Of a stretch of DNA of 64,000 nucleotides, positions 27,174 through 36,338 are shown piece after piece. The DNA is from a bacterium. Its GTDB lineage: Bacteria; Patescibacteriota; Saccharimonadia; Saccharimonadales; Saccharimonadaceae. The first letter of the stretch is position 1, and each line of letters opens with the position of its first letter. The notes beneath the pieces are model-generated. The model ran no database searches. It saw nothing but the letters and a program-made list of their open reading frames with translations, and had not been told where the DNA came from. The stretch covers positions 112,981-176,980 of the forward strand of contig JAUIFG010000001.1 in the NCBI GenBank assembly GCA_030429445.1, in the 5' to 3' direction. Position numbers and translations under genes: made by a program.

Positions 27174-28322
27174 TCAATATTGCCAGGTGTCTTTTAGCTT
27201 TAATGCGCCGGTTCTATCTTCATCGGTGCCTTCAACAACAAAAATCTTCCTGCCCATTGCCCTGGTTGCCGCCATCATTTCCAAATTTGAAACTTTATAC
27301 AAACCAACACCAACGCTATAGTCATTCGGATTAAACAGTGTTTTATCGATCGTAAACTGCAACTTTCCCGCGCCCCTTAGGGGTTTGTTTTTGTCACTAT
27401 CAATGTTTGCAAGACCTTGACCATTATTCATAACTGACAAACGAGCAAAACAATCATCACCACTTGTGTTCTTGTAGTCGACATTAACCTTAACGTGTTT
27501 CCTATCTTCATCTTCAATAGACACTCGCACGTAGTTTTTTTTGTTCTCGTATAATGCATCGTTTTCAACACCCTCTGTACCTAGAATATTATCCATCGTA
27601 TAGGCATCTGCAATTTCGTATGGACTACCTTCCTTGTGTATCTTACCATTCTTTATATATACCGCACGTGTACAGTATCTTTTTACAGCTTCCATGTTGT
27701 GGGATACAAGTACGACCGTCTGGTCGCCATTCTTAACATCTTCAAAATAATTACTACATTTTTGCTGAAATGCCGCATCACCCACTGCTAACACTTCATC
27801 AAGTATCAAAATATCTGATTTTGCGCGGACGGCAATAGAAAATGCTAACCGAACCTGCATGCCCGAGGAGTAATTCTTGAGCCGCTCTTCCATAAAATCA
27901 TGCAGTTCAGCGAAGTCAACGATATCGTCATACATTGCTTCCATCTCTTCACGACTGAATCCTAAAAGTGCTCCGTTAAGGAATATATTTTCACGTCCCG
28001 AGAGTTCTGGATTGAATCCAACACCTAATTCAATAAATGGCGTTAGTGAGCCGTTAACGGCAACACCACCGGTGTCAGGATTGTAGACACCAGCAAGTAT
28101 CTTTAATAGCGTACTCTTACCGCTACCGTTACAGCCAACAATGCCAAAAAACTCACCCTTCTTTACTTCAAAAGATACACCATTTAACGCAGTAAACTCT
28201 CTGTAGCCTTTCTTTCTTTTGTAAAAGTTAACTATGTGTTGTTTAATTCCGCTTGTTTTATCGAGAGGTATTTTAAAGCTTTTCTCGACATCTTTAATTA
28301 TGATTGCAGGTTCTTTAGACAT
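27174..28322 (-). CDS. wzt: ABC transporter ATP-binding protein for polysaccharide export
   Basis: 382 residues. The nucleotide-binding domain has Walker A 'GCNGSGKST' at 63-71, the signature 'YSSGM' at 151-155, Walker B 'ILILDE' at 171-176 and the switch histidine in 'VSHN' near 208. Residues about 245-382 form a beta-rich extension like the Wzt C-terminal domain that recognises the finished end of the polymer in some O-antigen systems; its substrate specificity cannot be read. It shares a base with the permease stop (TAATG). TagH, the teichoic-acid homologue, is the alternative name. Confidence 0.92.
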   Translation of the reverse strand: MSKEPAIIIKDVEKSFKIPLDKTSGIKQHIVNFYKRKKGYREFTALNGVSFEVKKGEFFGIVGCNGSGKSTLLKILAGVYNPDTGGVAVNGSLTPFIELGVGFNPELSGRENIFLNGALLGFSREEMEAMYDDIVDFAELHDFMEERLKNYSSGMQVRLAFSIAVRAKSDILILDEVLAVGDAAFQQKCSNYFEDVKNGDQTVVLVSHNMEAVKRYCTRAVYIKNGKIHKEGSPYEIADAYTMDNILGTEGVENDALYENKKNYVRVSIEDEDRKHVKVNVDYKNTSGDDCFARLSVMNNGQGLANIDSDKNKPLRGAGKLQFTIDKTLFNPNDYSVGVGLYKVSNLEMMAATRAMGRKIFVVEGTDEDRTGALKLKDTWQY

Positions 28323-29149
28323 TACACATTCTCCGCAAACTTACCTGAATTACGCTTGAAATAAATACTTGCACCAATAATTACCAGACCAACTATTACA
28401 AACGGAATATACATATACCAAAAGTCTTTGAATATTATACTCGTAGTGGTCGTTTCTGGTGTTATCAATAAGTACCTAGCATCCTGAATAATTTGCGCTG
28501 CTGGATTGAGCATAAGTACCTTTGCAGCAAATTCGTTAATATCAATAACTATAGATACCGGGTAAAGTATGGGGGTTGCGTAGAATGCGCCCTGCAAAAG
28601 CACCTCCCATAAATGACTAATGTCCCGAAATTTTACATAAAAAGCCGATAGGAAAAACGCAAGTGCAAGACTAAAAATGTAAAGCTCTAATATAACAAAA
28701 GGTAATAATAGCGCATACCAATGGACGTCAACTCCATTTATCCACATAAAAAACAGGACAATAACTAAATTAAAGCAAAGGTTTATAAGCGCCGAGAGAG
28801 TACTCGAAATAACAATGATATATTTAGGAAAGTTAATCTTTCTAATGAGATCGCCTCTGTCGACAATAGCTGATAACCCTTGACTTGTTGCCTCGTTAAA
28901 ATATGTCCACAGCACAATACCGAGTAGTAAATAAACCGGATAGTGTGGAAGTGTGCCACCAATCTTCAAAAGCATACCGAATACCGTAAACAAGATTGCA
29001 AATAGAAATAACGGCTTGAGTAAAGACCATGCAAAACCCAAAACTGAACCTTGATAGCGTAGTTTGAAATCCGTTATGACTAGCTCACGCAAAAGTATAC
29101 GGTTACGGCGACTAAATATATTAGAAATTTTCATATTATCTGTAATCAT
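28322..29149 (-). CDS. wzm: ABC-2 type polysaccharide export permease
   Basis: 275 residues with about six membrane segments. The N-terminus 'RRNRILLRELVITDFKLRYQGSVLGFAWSLLKPLF' is the standard start of Wzm/TagG/KpsM permeases. With the ATPase it exports a lipid-linked polymer across the membrane. The first ATG (29149) overlaps a TATAAT sequence on the minus strand (29153-29148), so the ATG at 29134 (MKISNIF) may be the true start. The opposite gene begins only a few bases away, so both share one compact divergent promoter. Confidence 0.9.
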   Translation of the reverse strand: MITDNMKISNIFSRRNRILLRELVITDFKLRYQGSVLGFAWSLLKPLFLFAILFTVFGMLLKIGGTLPHYPVYLLLGIVLWTYFNEATSQGLSAIVDRGDLIRKINFPKYIIVISSTLSALINLCFNLVIVLFFMWINGVDVHWYALLLPFVILELYIFSLALAFFLSAFYVKFRDISHLWEVLLQGAFYATPILYPVSIVIDINEFAAKVLMLNPAAQIIQDARYLLITPETTTTSIIFKDFWYMYIPFVIVGLVIIGASIYFKRNSGKFAENV

Positions 29150-29169
29150 TATAAGATATGAAGGACATT

Positions 29170-30189
29170 ATGAGTAGCACAAATAAGGTTGCGGTTGTTG
29201 TATTAAACTATAGGGGTATTAAAGATACCCTCGCTTGTGTTGATTCACTCAGAGAGCAGACGTACAAAAAATTTCATATCGTCCTCGTGGAAAATGGTTC
29301 GCACGATGGATCAGCCGAAAAACTTCAAGCATTAGAATCAGATGATGTAACTGTAATTTGTAATGATAAAAACCTTGGTTTTGCTGGTGGCGTAAATACA
29401 GGAATTCGCTGGGCTATAGCTAATCAATTCGACAGTATTGCCCTTTTCAATAACGATGCAGTTGCCGACCCTAAATGGCTTGCGTCGCTCGTAGATGCCC
29501 GGGGACGTTACAAGCAAGTGGGTGTAGTTACTGCTTTATTCTTAGATGAGGATGGTGAAAGAATTGACAGCACTGGCGATTGGTACTCTACATGGGGGCT
29601 CCCTTTTCCGCGTAATCGTGGTGACAAAAAATCTGATTCACCAGATGAGGAGTTTGTTTTTGGCGCAAGCGGAGGTAGTAGTTTGTATTCTACTAAAATG
29701 TTTCGTGAAATTGGGCTGTTTGATGAAGATTTCTTCGCCTACTATGAGGATGTCGATGTGAGTTTTCGTGCACAGTTAGCGGGATGGAAGGTTATATTCA
29801 CACCAAAGGCTATCGCCTATCACAAGCAAGGTGCAACTAGTAAAAAGATCCCTGGTATAGCTGTCGAAAAGACTTTTCAAAACCTACCGCTCTTATTTAA
29901 AAAGAATGTTCCGCTTGGCCTAATATTTCCTATAGGAATCCGGTTCGTCTTTGCATATTGTATGATGTTTGCAAATGCCGTAAAGCGAGGAAGAGGTAAG
30001 TACGCACTAAAAGGATGGCTGTTGAGCATATTCTATACGCCCAGGGCAATCTGGCAACGAATCGGGATACAAAGGTCGAAGAAAGTATCTACGTCATACA
30101 TAAAATCAATGTTATGGCACGACCTACCACCAGACCAAACGGGATTGCGAAAACTACGTAAATTATTAACTGGAAAGGTACTGAAATAA
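29170..30189 (+). CDS. GT2 family glycosyltransferase (rhamnosyltransferase-like)
   Basis: 339 residues from the ATG at 29170, preferred over the ATG at 29158 because AAGGA lies just before it. Motifs are 'VVVLNYRGIKDTLACVDSL', 'LVENGSHDGSAEKL', 'FNNDAVADPKW' and 'YYEDVDVSFRAQLAGW', the WbbL/RfbN pattern also seen in the enzyme at 18447-19442. Its stop shares a base with the next ATG (TAATG), so it is coupled to the GT4 gene. Probably adds a deoxy-sugar such as rhamnose. Confidence 0.88.
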   Translation: MSSTNKVAVVVLNYRGIKDTLACVDSLREQTYKKFHIVLVENGSHDGSAEKLQALESDDVTVICNDKNLGFAGGVNTGIRWAIANQFDSIALFNNDAVADPKWLASLVDARGRYKQVGVVTALFLDEDGERIDSTGDWYSTWGLPFPRNRGDKKSDSPDEEFVFGASGGSSLYSTKMFREIGLFDEDFFAYYEDVDVSFRAQLAGWKVIFTPKAIAYHKQGATSKKIPGIAVEKTFQNLPLLFKKNVPLGLIFPIGIRFVFAYCMMFANAVKRGRGKYALKGWLLSIFYTPRAIWQRIGIQRSKKVSTSYIKSMLWHDLPPDQTGLRKLRKLLTGKVLK

Positions 30190-31295
30190 TGCACATTGCA
30201 GTTGATGCACGGATTATTAGCAGTGGTACCGGGCGGTATATTGAGCGTTTGTTGACTCACCTGGAAAAACTTGATTCACCTCATAGATTTAGTGTGCTGG
30301 TCCGTAAAAAGGACGAGAATTACTGGAAGCCGAGCAAAAAGAACTTTAGAGTTGTCGTTGCAGATTATGCAGATTATTCCTTCGCCGAGCAGATTGGCTT
30401 TTATTTCTTTTTGAAAAAGCTAGGTCCTGATTTGGTTCACTTTTGTATGCCACAACAACCCCTGCTGTATCGAGGTGCGTCGGTAACGACAATTCACGAT
30501 CTAAATTTGTTACGGATTACCGAAAATAACAAGATGTCGCCTATTGTTTTGAAATTCAAAAAAGCTGTCTTTGAAAAAATGTTACGTTCTGTCGTGAAGC
30601 GTTCCAAAAGAATCATTACTCCATCGGAATATACTCGTCAAGATGTCCTAGATTTTGAATCTATTCCTAAAAATAGAGTCGTTTGTACGTATGAAGCGGC
30701 CGAACAACTTGATGCGCGTGCACAAGCTGTTGATAAGTTTAAGAAACGGGATTTTATCATGTACGTTGGCCGGGCAGAATCATACAAAAATAACCGCGCC
30801 CTCATAAAAGCTCATCAAGAATTGTTGGAAAAATACCCAGATCTGCGTCTCGTCATTGTTGGCAAAAAAGATGAAATACGCCTAAGTGACATGAAATGGG
30901 CTCGAGAAAACGGATATACGAATATAGATTTTGTTGGGTTTATGTCTGACGCTCAATTGGCATGGCTGTATCAAAACTGCAAGGCGTATGTGTTTCCATC
31001 ATTCATGGAAGGCTTTGGCCTACCACCTCTCGAGGCAATGCACTACGGAGCGCCTGTTGTTAGCAGTAATGCAACATGCCTACCGGAAGTCCTAGGTGAT
31101 GCTGCCGTATACTTTGACCCCTCAAACAAAAAAGAGATGTCAAAGATGATTGAAAAAGTACTGAAAGACGAAAAACTTCGAAAACAGATGATTGAAAAAG
31201 GTTATCAGCAAGTGAAAAAATATTCATGGGAACGAATGGCAAAGCAAACGCTAGAGATCTATAACGAAGTGCTTACGAACTCTGCTGAGCGATAA
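30189..31295 (+). CDS. GT4 family glycosyltransferase
   Basis: 368 residues of GT-B fold. The N-terminal half has 'GRYIERLLTHL' and 'TTIHDLNLL'; the C-terminal half has 'MYVGRAESYKNNRALIKA' and the nucleotide-sugar-binding 'GFGLPPLEAMHYGAPVVSSN' with the E-x7-E spacing. Related enzymes often transfer mannose, glucose or rhamnose. Its last 23 bases overlap the end of khpB on the other strand, so no terminator can lie between them. This is the last clear glycan gene before the origin block. Confidence 0.9.
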   Translation: MHIAVDARIISSGTGRYIERLLTHLEKLDSPHRFSVLVRKKDENYWKPSKKNFRVVVADYADYSFAEQIGFYFFLKKLGPDLVHFCMPQQPLLYRGASVTTIHDLNLLRITENNKMSPIVLKFKKAVFEKMLRSVVKRSKRIITPSEYTRQDVLDFESIPKNRVVCTYEAAEQLDARAQAVDKFKKRDFIMYVGRAESYKNNRALIKAHQELLEKYPDLRLVIVGKKDEIRLSDMKWARENGYTNIDFVGFMSDAQLAWLYQNCKAYVFPSFMEGFGLPPLEAMHYGAPVVSSNATCLPEVLGDAAVYFDPSNKKEMSKMIEKVLKDEKLRKQMIEKGYQQVKKYSWERMAKQTLEIYNEVLTNSAER

Positions 31296-31734
31296 CGATT
31301 TTTCGATCGCGACCTTCGCCTTCGGAGAATGTTTTAATGTCCGAATATTCACTGGCAACACCGTGAACAATTCGCCTATCGGCTGCGTTGAGACTGACGA
31401 CTTTTGAGTCACCTGTTTCTCGTACCTGCTCTATCCACTCTCTCGCCTGTGTGGCAATCTTTTCTGCACGTTGTTTTTTGTAATCAGCGATGTCAATGTT
31501 AACTCGTGCGACATCCGCCTCTTTACTGCGAAGTGCGGTGTTTAGAATTAATTGCATACTACGAAGTGTCTCGGCATTTCGACCAATCAATAAACTATTT
31601 GATTCTGTCGATGGAACAGATAGTTCGATCGTATCCTCGTTCAGATTTGCTTCTACCTCTACGTTCACCTCAAAAAATGACAAAATGTCGGCAAGGTATT
31701 TCTTTGAAAATTCTACAGCTTCTTCACGATTCAT
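31273..31734 (-). CDS. khpB: KH/R3H RNA-binding protein
   Basis: 153 residues, also called Jag or SpoIIIJ-associated protein. It has a KH domain with the loop 'LLIGRNAETLRSMQ' at about 48-61 (family norm GKxGxxL) and an R3H domain with 'RRIVH' at 120-124. The Jag N-terminal domain found in Firmicutes is missing, which is common in reduced genomes. It overlaps yidC by four bases (ATGA), giving the conserved order rpmH-rnpA-yidC-khpB. KhpB proteins bind many RNAs and influence cell-envelope growth. Confidence 0.9.
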   Translation of the reverse strand: MNREEAVEFSKKYLADILSFFEVNVEVEANLNEDTIELSVPSTESNSLLIGRNAETLRSMQLILNTALRSKEADVARVNIDIADYKKQRAEKIATQAREWIEQVRETGDSKVVSLNAADRRIVHGVASEYSDIKTFSEGEGRDRKIVIAQQSS

Positions 31735-32693
31735 CGTTTACCTCCCTTGGCTTGCTTGTTCTTTTTTGATGGTTTAGCAACGATACGGGTTACTGTCGCA
31801 TCGTTCGCAGCTTTTGCTCGTGCTTTTGCAGTCGCTTTCTTGCCAGTAGTCTGCTTTGGCGGATGCTCGGCAATCTCTTCCATCTCTTCTTCGTCCTGCT
31901 TGAGAATATGCGTCTGTTGAATAAGGGCAACAAATGTCATCGTCGCGTAGTAGAGGGCAATGGCACCCGGTAGGCTGAGCATGATAAACAGCATAAAGAA
32001 CGGCAGGACAAAAATCATTTTGCCCATGATCGCGCCATTAATTTCTGATTGGTCGGCTTCTTTGCCGTTGGCGGCATCCTTCATAATGTCGCGAAGGCGA
32101 CGATTTTTTGATGGATCCTGAGGCATTACTTGCTTTGACTGATAGAATTGTCCGACGGCAGCCGCAACAGCCAAGCCCACAAGGATGAGGTTGACGCTTC
32201 CGTTAGCGAACGCCGGTTGCGTTAGATTAACAACTCCAAGGAGTGTTTCGTTGAAAGATTGGGGGTTATCTACGATATATTTAATCGAAGCAAAGTTCTC
32301 CAGAAAGTCATACGTGTATTTAGCGAATTCGGCTCGATGAACAAACACCTGGATAACAAGATAGAGCGCGATAAAAATCGGAAGCTGAACAAGCAGAATT
32401 CCAATTGACCGAAAAGGGCTGACGCCATGACGTTTGTAAAGCTCCATCATTTGCATACCTTGCATCTGTCGGTTGCCTTTTGTTGCTTTCTTGATCCGCT
32501 CAAGTTCTGGCTGTAGCTTGCGCATGAGTTTTGTCTGGTGCAATTGCTTTTTGACCAGCGGGTACATGACAATACGCAAAAGAATGGTAAAGATAATAAT
32601 ACTAATACCAAAGTCACCACCGGGGATGGCAATGTAAAGAGCCATCAACAAGTTAAAAAGCGGCTGTACAATTAATAGTTCAAAAATATTCAT
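31731..32693 (-). CDS. yidC: membrane protein insertase
   Basis: 320 residues of the short Gram-positive/CPR type without the large periplasmic domain. Membrane segments are near 8-24, 27-48, 98-118, 155-180 and 220-250; the conserved positive charge in the hydrophilic groove is R40 in 'FTILLRIVMYPLVKKQ'. The loop 'HGVSPFRSIGILLVQLPIFIALY' is typical. The last 50 residues are Lys/Ala-rich and could touch ribosomal RNA. There is no lipobox. Positioned between rnpA and khpB as usual. Confidence 0.93.
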   Translation of the reverse strand: MNIFELLIVQPLFNLLMALYIAIPGGDFGISIIIFTILLRIVMYPLVKKQLHQTKLMRKLQPELERIKKATKGNRQMQGMQMMELYKRHGVSPFRSIGILLVQLPIFIALYLVIQVFVHRAEFAKYTYDFLENFASIKYIVDNPQSFNETLLGVVNLTQPAFANGSVNLILVGLAVAAAVGQFYQSKQVMPQDPSKNRRLRDIMKDAANGKEADQSEINGAIMGKMIFVLPFFMLFIMLSLPGAIALYYATMTFVALIQQTHILKQDEEEMEEIAEHPPKQTTGKKATAKARAKAANDATVTRIVAKPSKKNKQAKGGKR

Positions 32694-32764
32694 GTTTTTT
32701 GCTACTCCACGTAGATAATATGGTGATTTTCTTTATTATATCACCTGTCAAAGCCAATTGCTAT

Positions 32765-33112
32765 TTATCTATAGATGTCCGCGTCTTTGAATAGTTGTTC
32801 AACTGTACTCGTTAATTCTTCGTGGCTAATTGTCAGTAGCTCTGCAGAAAAAACAATAAGTACGAGGTCTTTGCTCGGCTGAATCTTGGGAATCTGAAGA
32901 CGAATAGCTTCGTACATGCGACGCCTAATTCGATTGCGCCCTATAGCGCTTTTTATTACCTTTTTGCTGACAACAACAGCAATGCGAGATTCTTTTCGCC
33001 TTGGATGAGTTGTATGCTTGAGGGTAACCAAACGAGAGCGGACGGACTTTCCGTTCGTGTATACATACTTTAGGCTGCCATGCCCATGAAAACGATTCTT
33101 GAATGGGATCAT
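32765..33112 (-). CDS. rnpA: ribonuclease P protein component
   Basis: 115 residues. It binds the RNase P RNA and helps mature tRNA 5' ends. The start 'RFHGHGSLKYVYTNG' and the signature 'GRNRIRRRMYEAIR' at 58-71 (RNR motif) are clear. A strong hairpin with U-run potential lies between rpmH and this gene, so rnpA may be attenuated or may have its own promoter in the 90-base gap. Confidence 0.93.
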   Translation of the reverse strand: MIPFKNRFHGHGSLKYVYTNGKSVRSRLVTLKHTTHPRRKESRIAVVVSKKVIKSAIGRNRIRRRMYEAIRLQIPKIQPSKDLVLIVFSAELLTISHEELTSTVEQLFKDADIYR

Positions 33113-33159
33113 ATGTAATTAGTATATGGTATATGGTTACTGGTAGGTAGTGGCCATCT

Positions 33160-33189
33160 AAAAATCTCCGCCAATCAGCGGAGATTTTT
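33160..33189 (-). terminator. intrinsic terminator or attenuator between rpmH and rnpA
   Basis: A perfect 12-base-pair stem (33160-33171 with 33178-33189) with a 6-base loop; the stem ends in five A/T pairs, so a U-run follows on both strands. On the minus strand it lies 13 bases after the rpmH stop. Nothing on the plus strand ends here, so it serves rpmH. Confidence 0.85.
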
Positions 33190-33202
33190 ATGTATATTAT
33201 TT

Positions 33203-33340
33203 CTAAATAGAAATCTTTGCGCGACCCTTTGTGCGACGTCGCTTTAGTACTGCGCGCCCCGCCTTTGATGCAACGCGTGCTCGAAAGCCGTGTGTTTTTG
33301 CACGGTGACGAGTGTGTGGTTGGTGTGTTCTTTTTGGCAT
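33203..33340 (-). CDS. rpmH: 50S ribosomal protein L34
   Basis: 45 residues, highly basic: [20 protein letters not shown] at the start, then an [20 protein letters not shown] core. This is a normal L34 with a slightly longer N-terminus (family start MKRTxQP). It sits directly left of the dnaA upstream region, the most conserved arrangement at bacterial origins. No Shine-Dalgarno sequence precedes the ATG. A TATCTA sequence lies five bases upstream, so it too might be leaderless. Confidence 0.95.
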   Translation of the reverse strand: MPKRTHQPHTRHRAKTHGFRARVASKAGRAVLKRRRTKGRAKISI

Positions 33341-33607
33341 ATCATTAGATACTTTAGCTTATTTTGGTGTTTTTATCAATATTCTGACCCTATTTATTAA
33401 GTTTGGTTTTCTCTTTTCCACTTTTTACTTATTTTTATCCACACATTTACCGGTGTTAGGTCTGAGTTGTGGAAAAGTAATACACCTATGGCGCTTGTCT
33501 CTTGTTGTTTATTTTATAGCTTGTGGAAAAGTCGTCGCTCACTTATAGTTTTAGTAAGGGTTGCCGCGAAAGTGGCGCCAAGTAACAAGTCGAGGGAGTT
33601 TAAGTTA
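33341..33607. other. origin of replication, left DnaA-box cluster
   Basis: AT-rich intergenic region between rpmH and dnaA. It contains a perfect DnaA box TTATCCACA at 33435-33443, two boxes TGTGGAAAA (reverse TTTTCCACA) at 33468-33476 and 33522-33530, and a weaker TTTTCCACT at 33414-33422. The stretch 33341-33435 is rich in A and T and could be the unwinding element. dnaA ribosome binding site GAGGGAG is at 33592-33598. Confidence 0.85.
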
Positions 33608-34960
33608 GTGCAACATTCGTTATGGCAAAGTGTTTTGGGAGAAATCGAATTGACGGTTCCTCATGCCACATTTGTTACATGGTTCAAGAATACTGAACTT
33701 ATTGAATCAAATGACGAACTTGCGACCATTGCGGTACCTAATATTTTTGCAGTAAGACAGTTTCAGGTAAAATTTTCTGATCAAATTCGACAAATCCTCG
33801 CAAAACATGGACTCGAGCCAAAACAAATTGATTTTATTGTTAAATCAGGTAATAAAAAGGTGGTATCGAATAGAGAAACCACCGCTCCGAGTGAATCTAA
33901 TGCCGATCGACTAGTTGCAAAATCCCCTGCGTCTTCAGTGAGTACTGGTGGACTAAATCCACGCTACACCTTTTCGAATTTTATTGTTGGCTCTAGTAAT
34001 GATCTTGCGTACACTGCATGCCAAGCGGTCGCCCATCACCCTGGCACTAAGTATAATCCCCTCTTTCTTTACGGCGGGGTCGGCCTAGGTAAAACACATC
34101 TCGCACAAGCAGTCGGTAATGAAATTGTCAAAAGACAGCCCGAAGCGCGCGTTGTGTATATTAGTTCAGAAACGTTCGTAAAAGAATTTTTGGAAAGCAT
34201 TCGATTCAAAAAGAAGGGTTTTTCAGACAAATATCGAAATGTTGATGTGCTCATCATTGATGACATGCAGTTTATTGCAAACAAGGAAAAGACTCAGGAA
34301 GAATTCTTTCATACATTCAATGCACTCCACCAAAACAACAAGCAGATTATCATTACGAGTGACAAACCCCCTCGAAGCATCCCTACACTAACCGAACGGT
34401 TGCGTAGTCGGTTCGAAATGGGTATGCCTATTGATATTCAGATGCCTGATTTTGAAACGCGATGTGCCATCATTGAAGTTAAGGCTTCGCTCTCTGGAGT
34501 AGAATTGGAGCGAGAGACTATCGAATATCTGGCAAATAACGTCAAGACAAATATCCGAGAGTTGGAAGGTGCACTAAATCAATTGCTCGCCTATTCTGAA
34601 ATGCGTGGAATTACGCCAGACATAACAACAGCAGAAGGCCTGTTGGGAAATGTGCGGCGCACACGTCCTCAGCATGTCACGTCAAAACAAATTATCGACA
34701 AAACAGCAAAATACTTTTCACTTTCACCTGTCGAGATTTGTAGCGCACAACGCGACAAGCACATCGTAACACCCCGTCAAATCGCCATGTATCTACTTCG
34801 CAGCGAGCTCCATCTCAGCTTTCCAAAAATTGCAAATGAGCTTGGCCGAAAAGACCACACAACAGCAATACATTCAATTGAAAAGATAGAGAAGTCGATC
34901 AAACTTGATTTTGTTATCCGCGAACAAGTTGCCGAAATAAGGGAGCGTCTGTATGCCTAG
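33608..34960 (+). CDS. dnaA: chromosomal replication initiator protein
   Basis: 450 residues from the GTG at 33608, which has GAGGGAG nine bases upstream and starts the family-typical 'LWQSVLGEIEL'; the open frame extends upstream to 33467 into the DnaA boxes but without family resemblance. Domain I is 1-80, a variable linker 80-115, the AAA+ domain has Walker A 'GGVGLGKT' at 156-163 and Walker B 'VLIIDD', and domain IV ends with 'HLSFPKIANELGRKDHTTAIHS', the DNA-binding signature. Complete. Confidence 0.97.
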   Translation: MQHSLWQSVLGEIELTVPHATFVTWFKNTELIESNDELATIAVPNIFAVRQFQVKFSDQIRQILAKHGLEPKQIDFIVKSGNKKVVSNRETTAPSESNADRLVAKSPASSVSTGGLNPRYTFSNFIVGSSNDLAYTACQAVAHHPGTKYNPLFLYGGVGLGKTHLAQAVGNEIVKRQPEARVVYISSETFVKEFLESIRFKKKGFSDKYRNVDVLIIDDMQFIANKEKTQEEFFHTFNALHQNNKQIIITSDKPPRSIPTLTERLRSRFEMGMPIDIQMPDFETRCAIIEVKASLSGVELERETIEYLANNVKTNIRELEGALNQLLAYSEMRGITPDITTAEGLLGNVRRTRPQHVTSKQIIDKTAKYFSLSPVEICSAQRDKHIVTPRQIAMYLLRSELHLSFPKIANELGRKDHTTAIHSIEKIEKSIKLDFVIREQVAEIRERLYA

Positions 34961-35236
34961 TATAGTACTTGTGACCTGGGGAAAAATTGTGGCTTTCGTG
35001 TGGTTTGCATGTTCCTTATGTATGGATAGAATCCGTCGTCCTGTGTATATGACTTCACCGTTCAACCACCAGCCAGTGAATAACTGCGATTTTTCACCAA
35101 TTACTCCCCCATTTTATGTACCAGCTTATCCACACCAATTTTCCAAAAATCAATCTGTTATTTCGTGCTTTTTCACAGTTTCCACAATAACTACTATAAG
35201 TACTACTAATTTAAATTTATTTGAAAGGTAATAATA
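34961..35236. other. origin of replication, right DnaA-box cluster
   Basis: 276 bases between dnaA and dnaN. It holds a perfect DnaA box TTATCCACA at 35126-35134 and two weaker ones side by side, TTTTTCACA at 35169-35177 and GTTTCCACA at 35178-35186. The end is an A/T-rich stretch leading to the dnaN Shine-Dalgarno sequence GAAAGG at 35223-35228. A 92-codon open frame here has no coding character. Confidence 0.8.
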
Positions 35237-36337
35237 ATGGAACTTTCGGTTACTCAGGAAAACTTAGCTCGAGCACTTGGTGCAGCATCTCGTGTTGCAA
35301 GTACAAAAACACAGCTTCCAATTCTCAGTAATATCCTCCTTCGAACAGAAGGTCATCGCCTGATGATTGCAGCAACCAATTTAGAGATTGCTTCATCCCA
35401 AATGATAGGTGCAAAGATTATCAATGAAGGGGCGATTACCATACCTGCTCGGCTCATAACTGAATTTGTATCAAGCCTTCCAAAGACAACTGTTAAATTA
35501 AAAGTGGCAGATAACAAACTAAGTATCAAGGCAGATGGATATACGTCAACAATAAATGGAATGGTGGCAGATGATTTTCCGGAATTGCCAACGATTAATG
35601 AAAAGACAGCTGTTAGCTACAGTATCGAAACGGGACTTCTCAAGCAATCGATTGGGCAAACAGTACTCACGGCTAGTAACGATTCGACACGGCCGGTTCT
35701 GACGGGTGTGTTCTGGCACTCACACAAAGGCGCACTCTATCTTGCCGCTACTGATGGCTATAGACTATCTGAAAGGAAGTTGATTGCGACAAAGAGTAAT
35801 GTATCGGCTATTATTCCAACGACAACTTTGCAGGAAGTGTTGCGGACAATAGATGATGATGTGAATGAAATCGAAGTTTTATTTGATGATACGCAAGTTC
35901 GTTTTCGAATAAATGATGCAGAAATAACGAGCCGATTAATTGATGGTAACTTCCCTGATTACCGTCAACTGATCCCTGCAACTTCCGAATCAACAATCAC
36001 ATTACCACGAGCTGATTTTTCGCAAATTACAAAGGTTGCTGGTCTATTCGCGCGTGAGTCTGGTGGAAGCGTGACGATAACTGCAAATGCAACAAAGGGT
36101 ACTCTGTCGCTTCATTCTGTCGCAAGTGAACTTGGTGAGAATACATCAGAGGCAAAGGCGGATGTTACCGCCGACGGTCAGGTGACGCTAAACTCACGAT
36201 ATCTGATCGAGGCACTGAATGTGCTTGATGGTGAATCTGTTACATTCCGATTTAGCGGCAAACTTTCACCATGTGTTCTCTCGATTGATAAAAAAGACAG
36301 TAACTATCAGCATATAATTATGCCTCTCAAGAGCTAG
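35237..36337 (+). CDS. dnaN: DNA polymerase III beta subunit (sliding clamp)
   Basis: 366 residues, normal length for the clamp. Family stretches include 'LARALGAASRVASTKTQLPILSNILL' at the start, 'VLTASNDSTRPVLTGVFWH' and 'LAATDGYRLS' in domain II, 'LIDGNFPDYRQLIP' and the C-terminal 'IIMPLK' ending, which is the pattern 'Y.IMP.R' of the family. One base separates it from recF. Confidence 0.97.
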   Translation: MELSVTQENLARALGAASRVASTKTQLPILSNILLRTEGHRLMIAATNLEIASSQMIGAKIINEGAITIPARLITEFVSSLPKTTVKLKVADNKLSIKADGYTSTINGMVADDFPELPTINEKTAVSYSIETGLLKQSIGQTVLTASNDSTRPVLTGVFWHSHKGALYLAATDGYRLSERKLIATKSNVSAIIPTTTLQEVLRTIDDDVNEIEVLFDDTQVRFRINDAEITSRLIDGNFPDYRQLIPATSESTITLPRADFSQITKVAGLFARESGGSVTITANATKGTLSLHSVASELGENTSEAKADVTADGQVTLNSRYLIEALNVLDGESVTFRFSGKLSPCVLSIDKKDSNYQHIIMPLKS

Positions 36338-36338
36338 A

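Noticed and set aside
33467..33607. Longer DnaA N-terminus from an upstream ATG
   Set aside because: It would run through DnaA boxes and adds residues not typical of DnaA; the GTG at 33608 has a Shine-Dalgarno sequence and begins the usual domain I.
34953..35231. 92-codon open frame between dnaA and dnaN
   Set aside because: It covers the right DnaA-box cluster, overlaps the dnaA end and has no ribosome-binding site or protein-like pattern.
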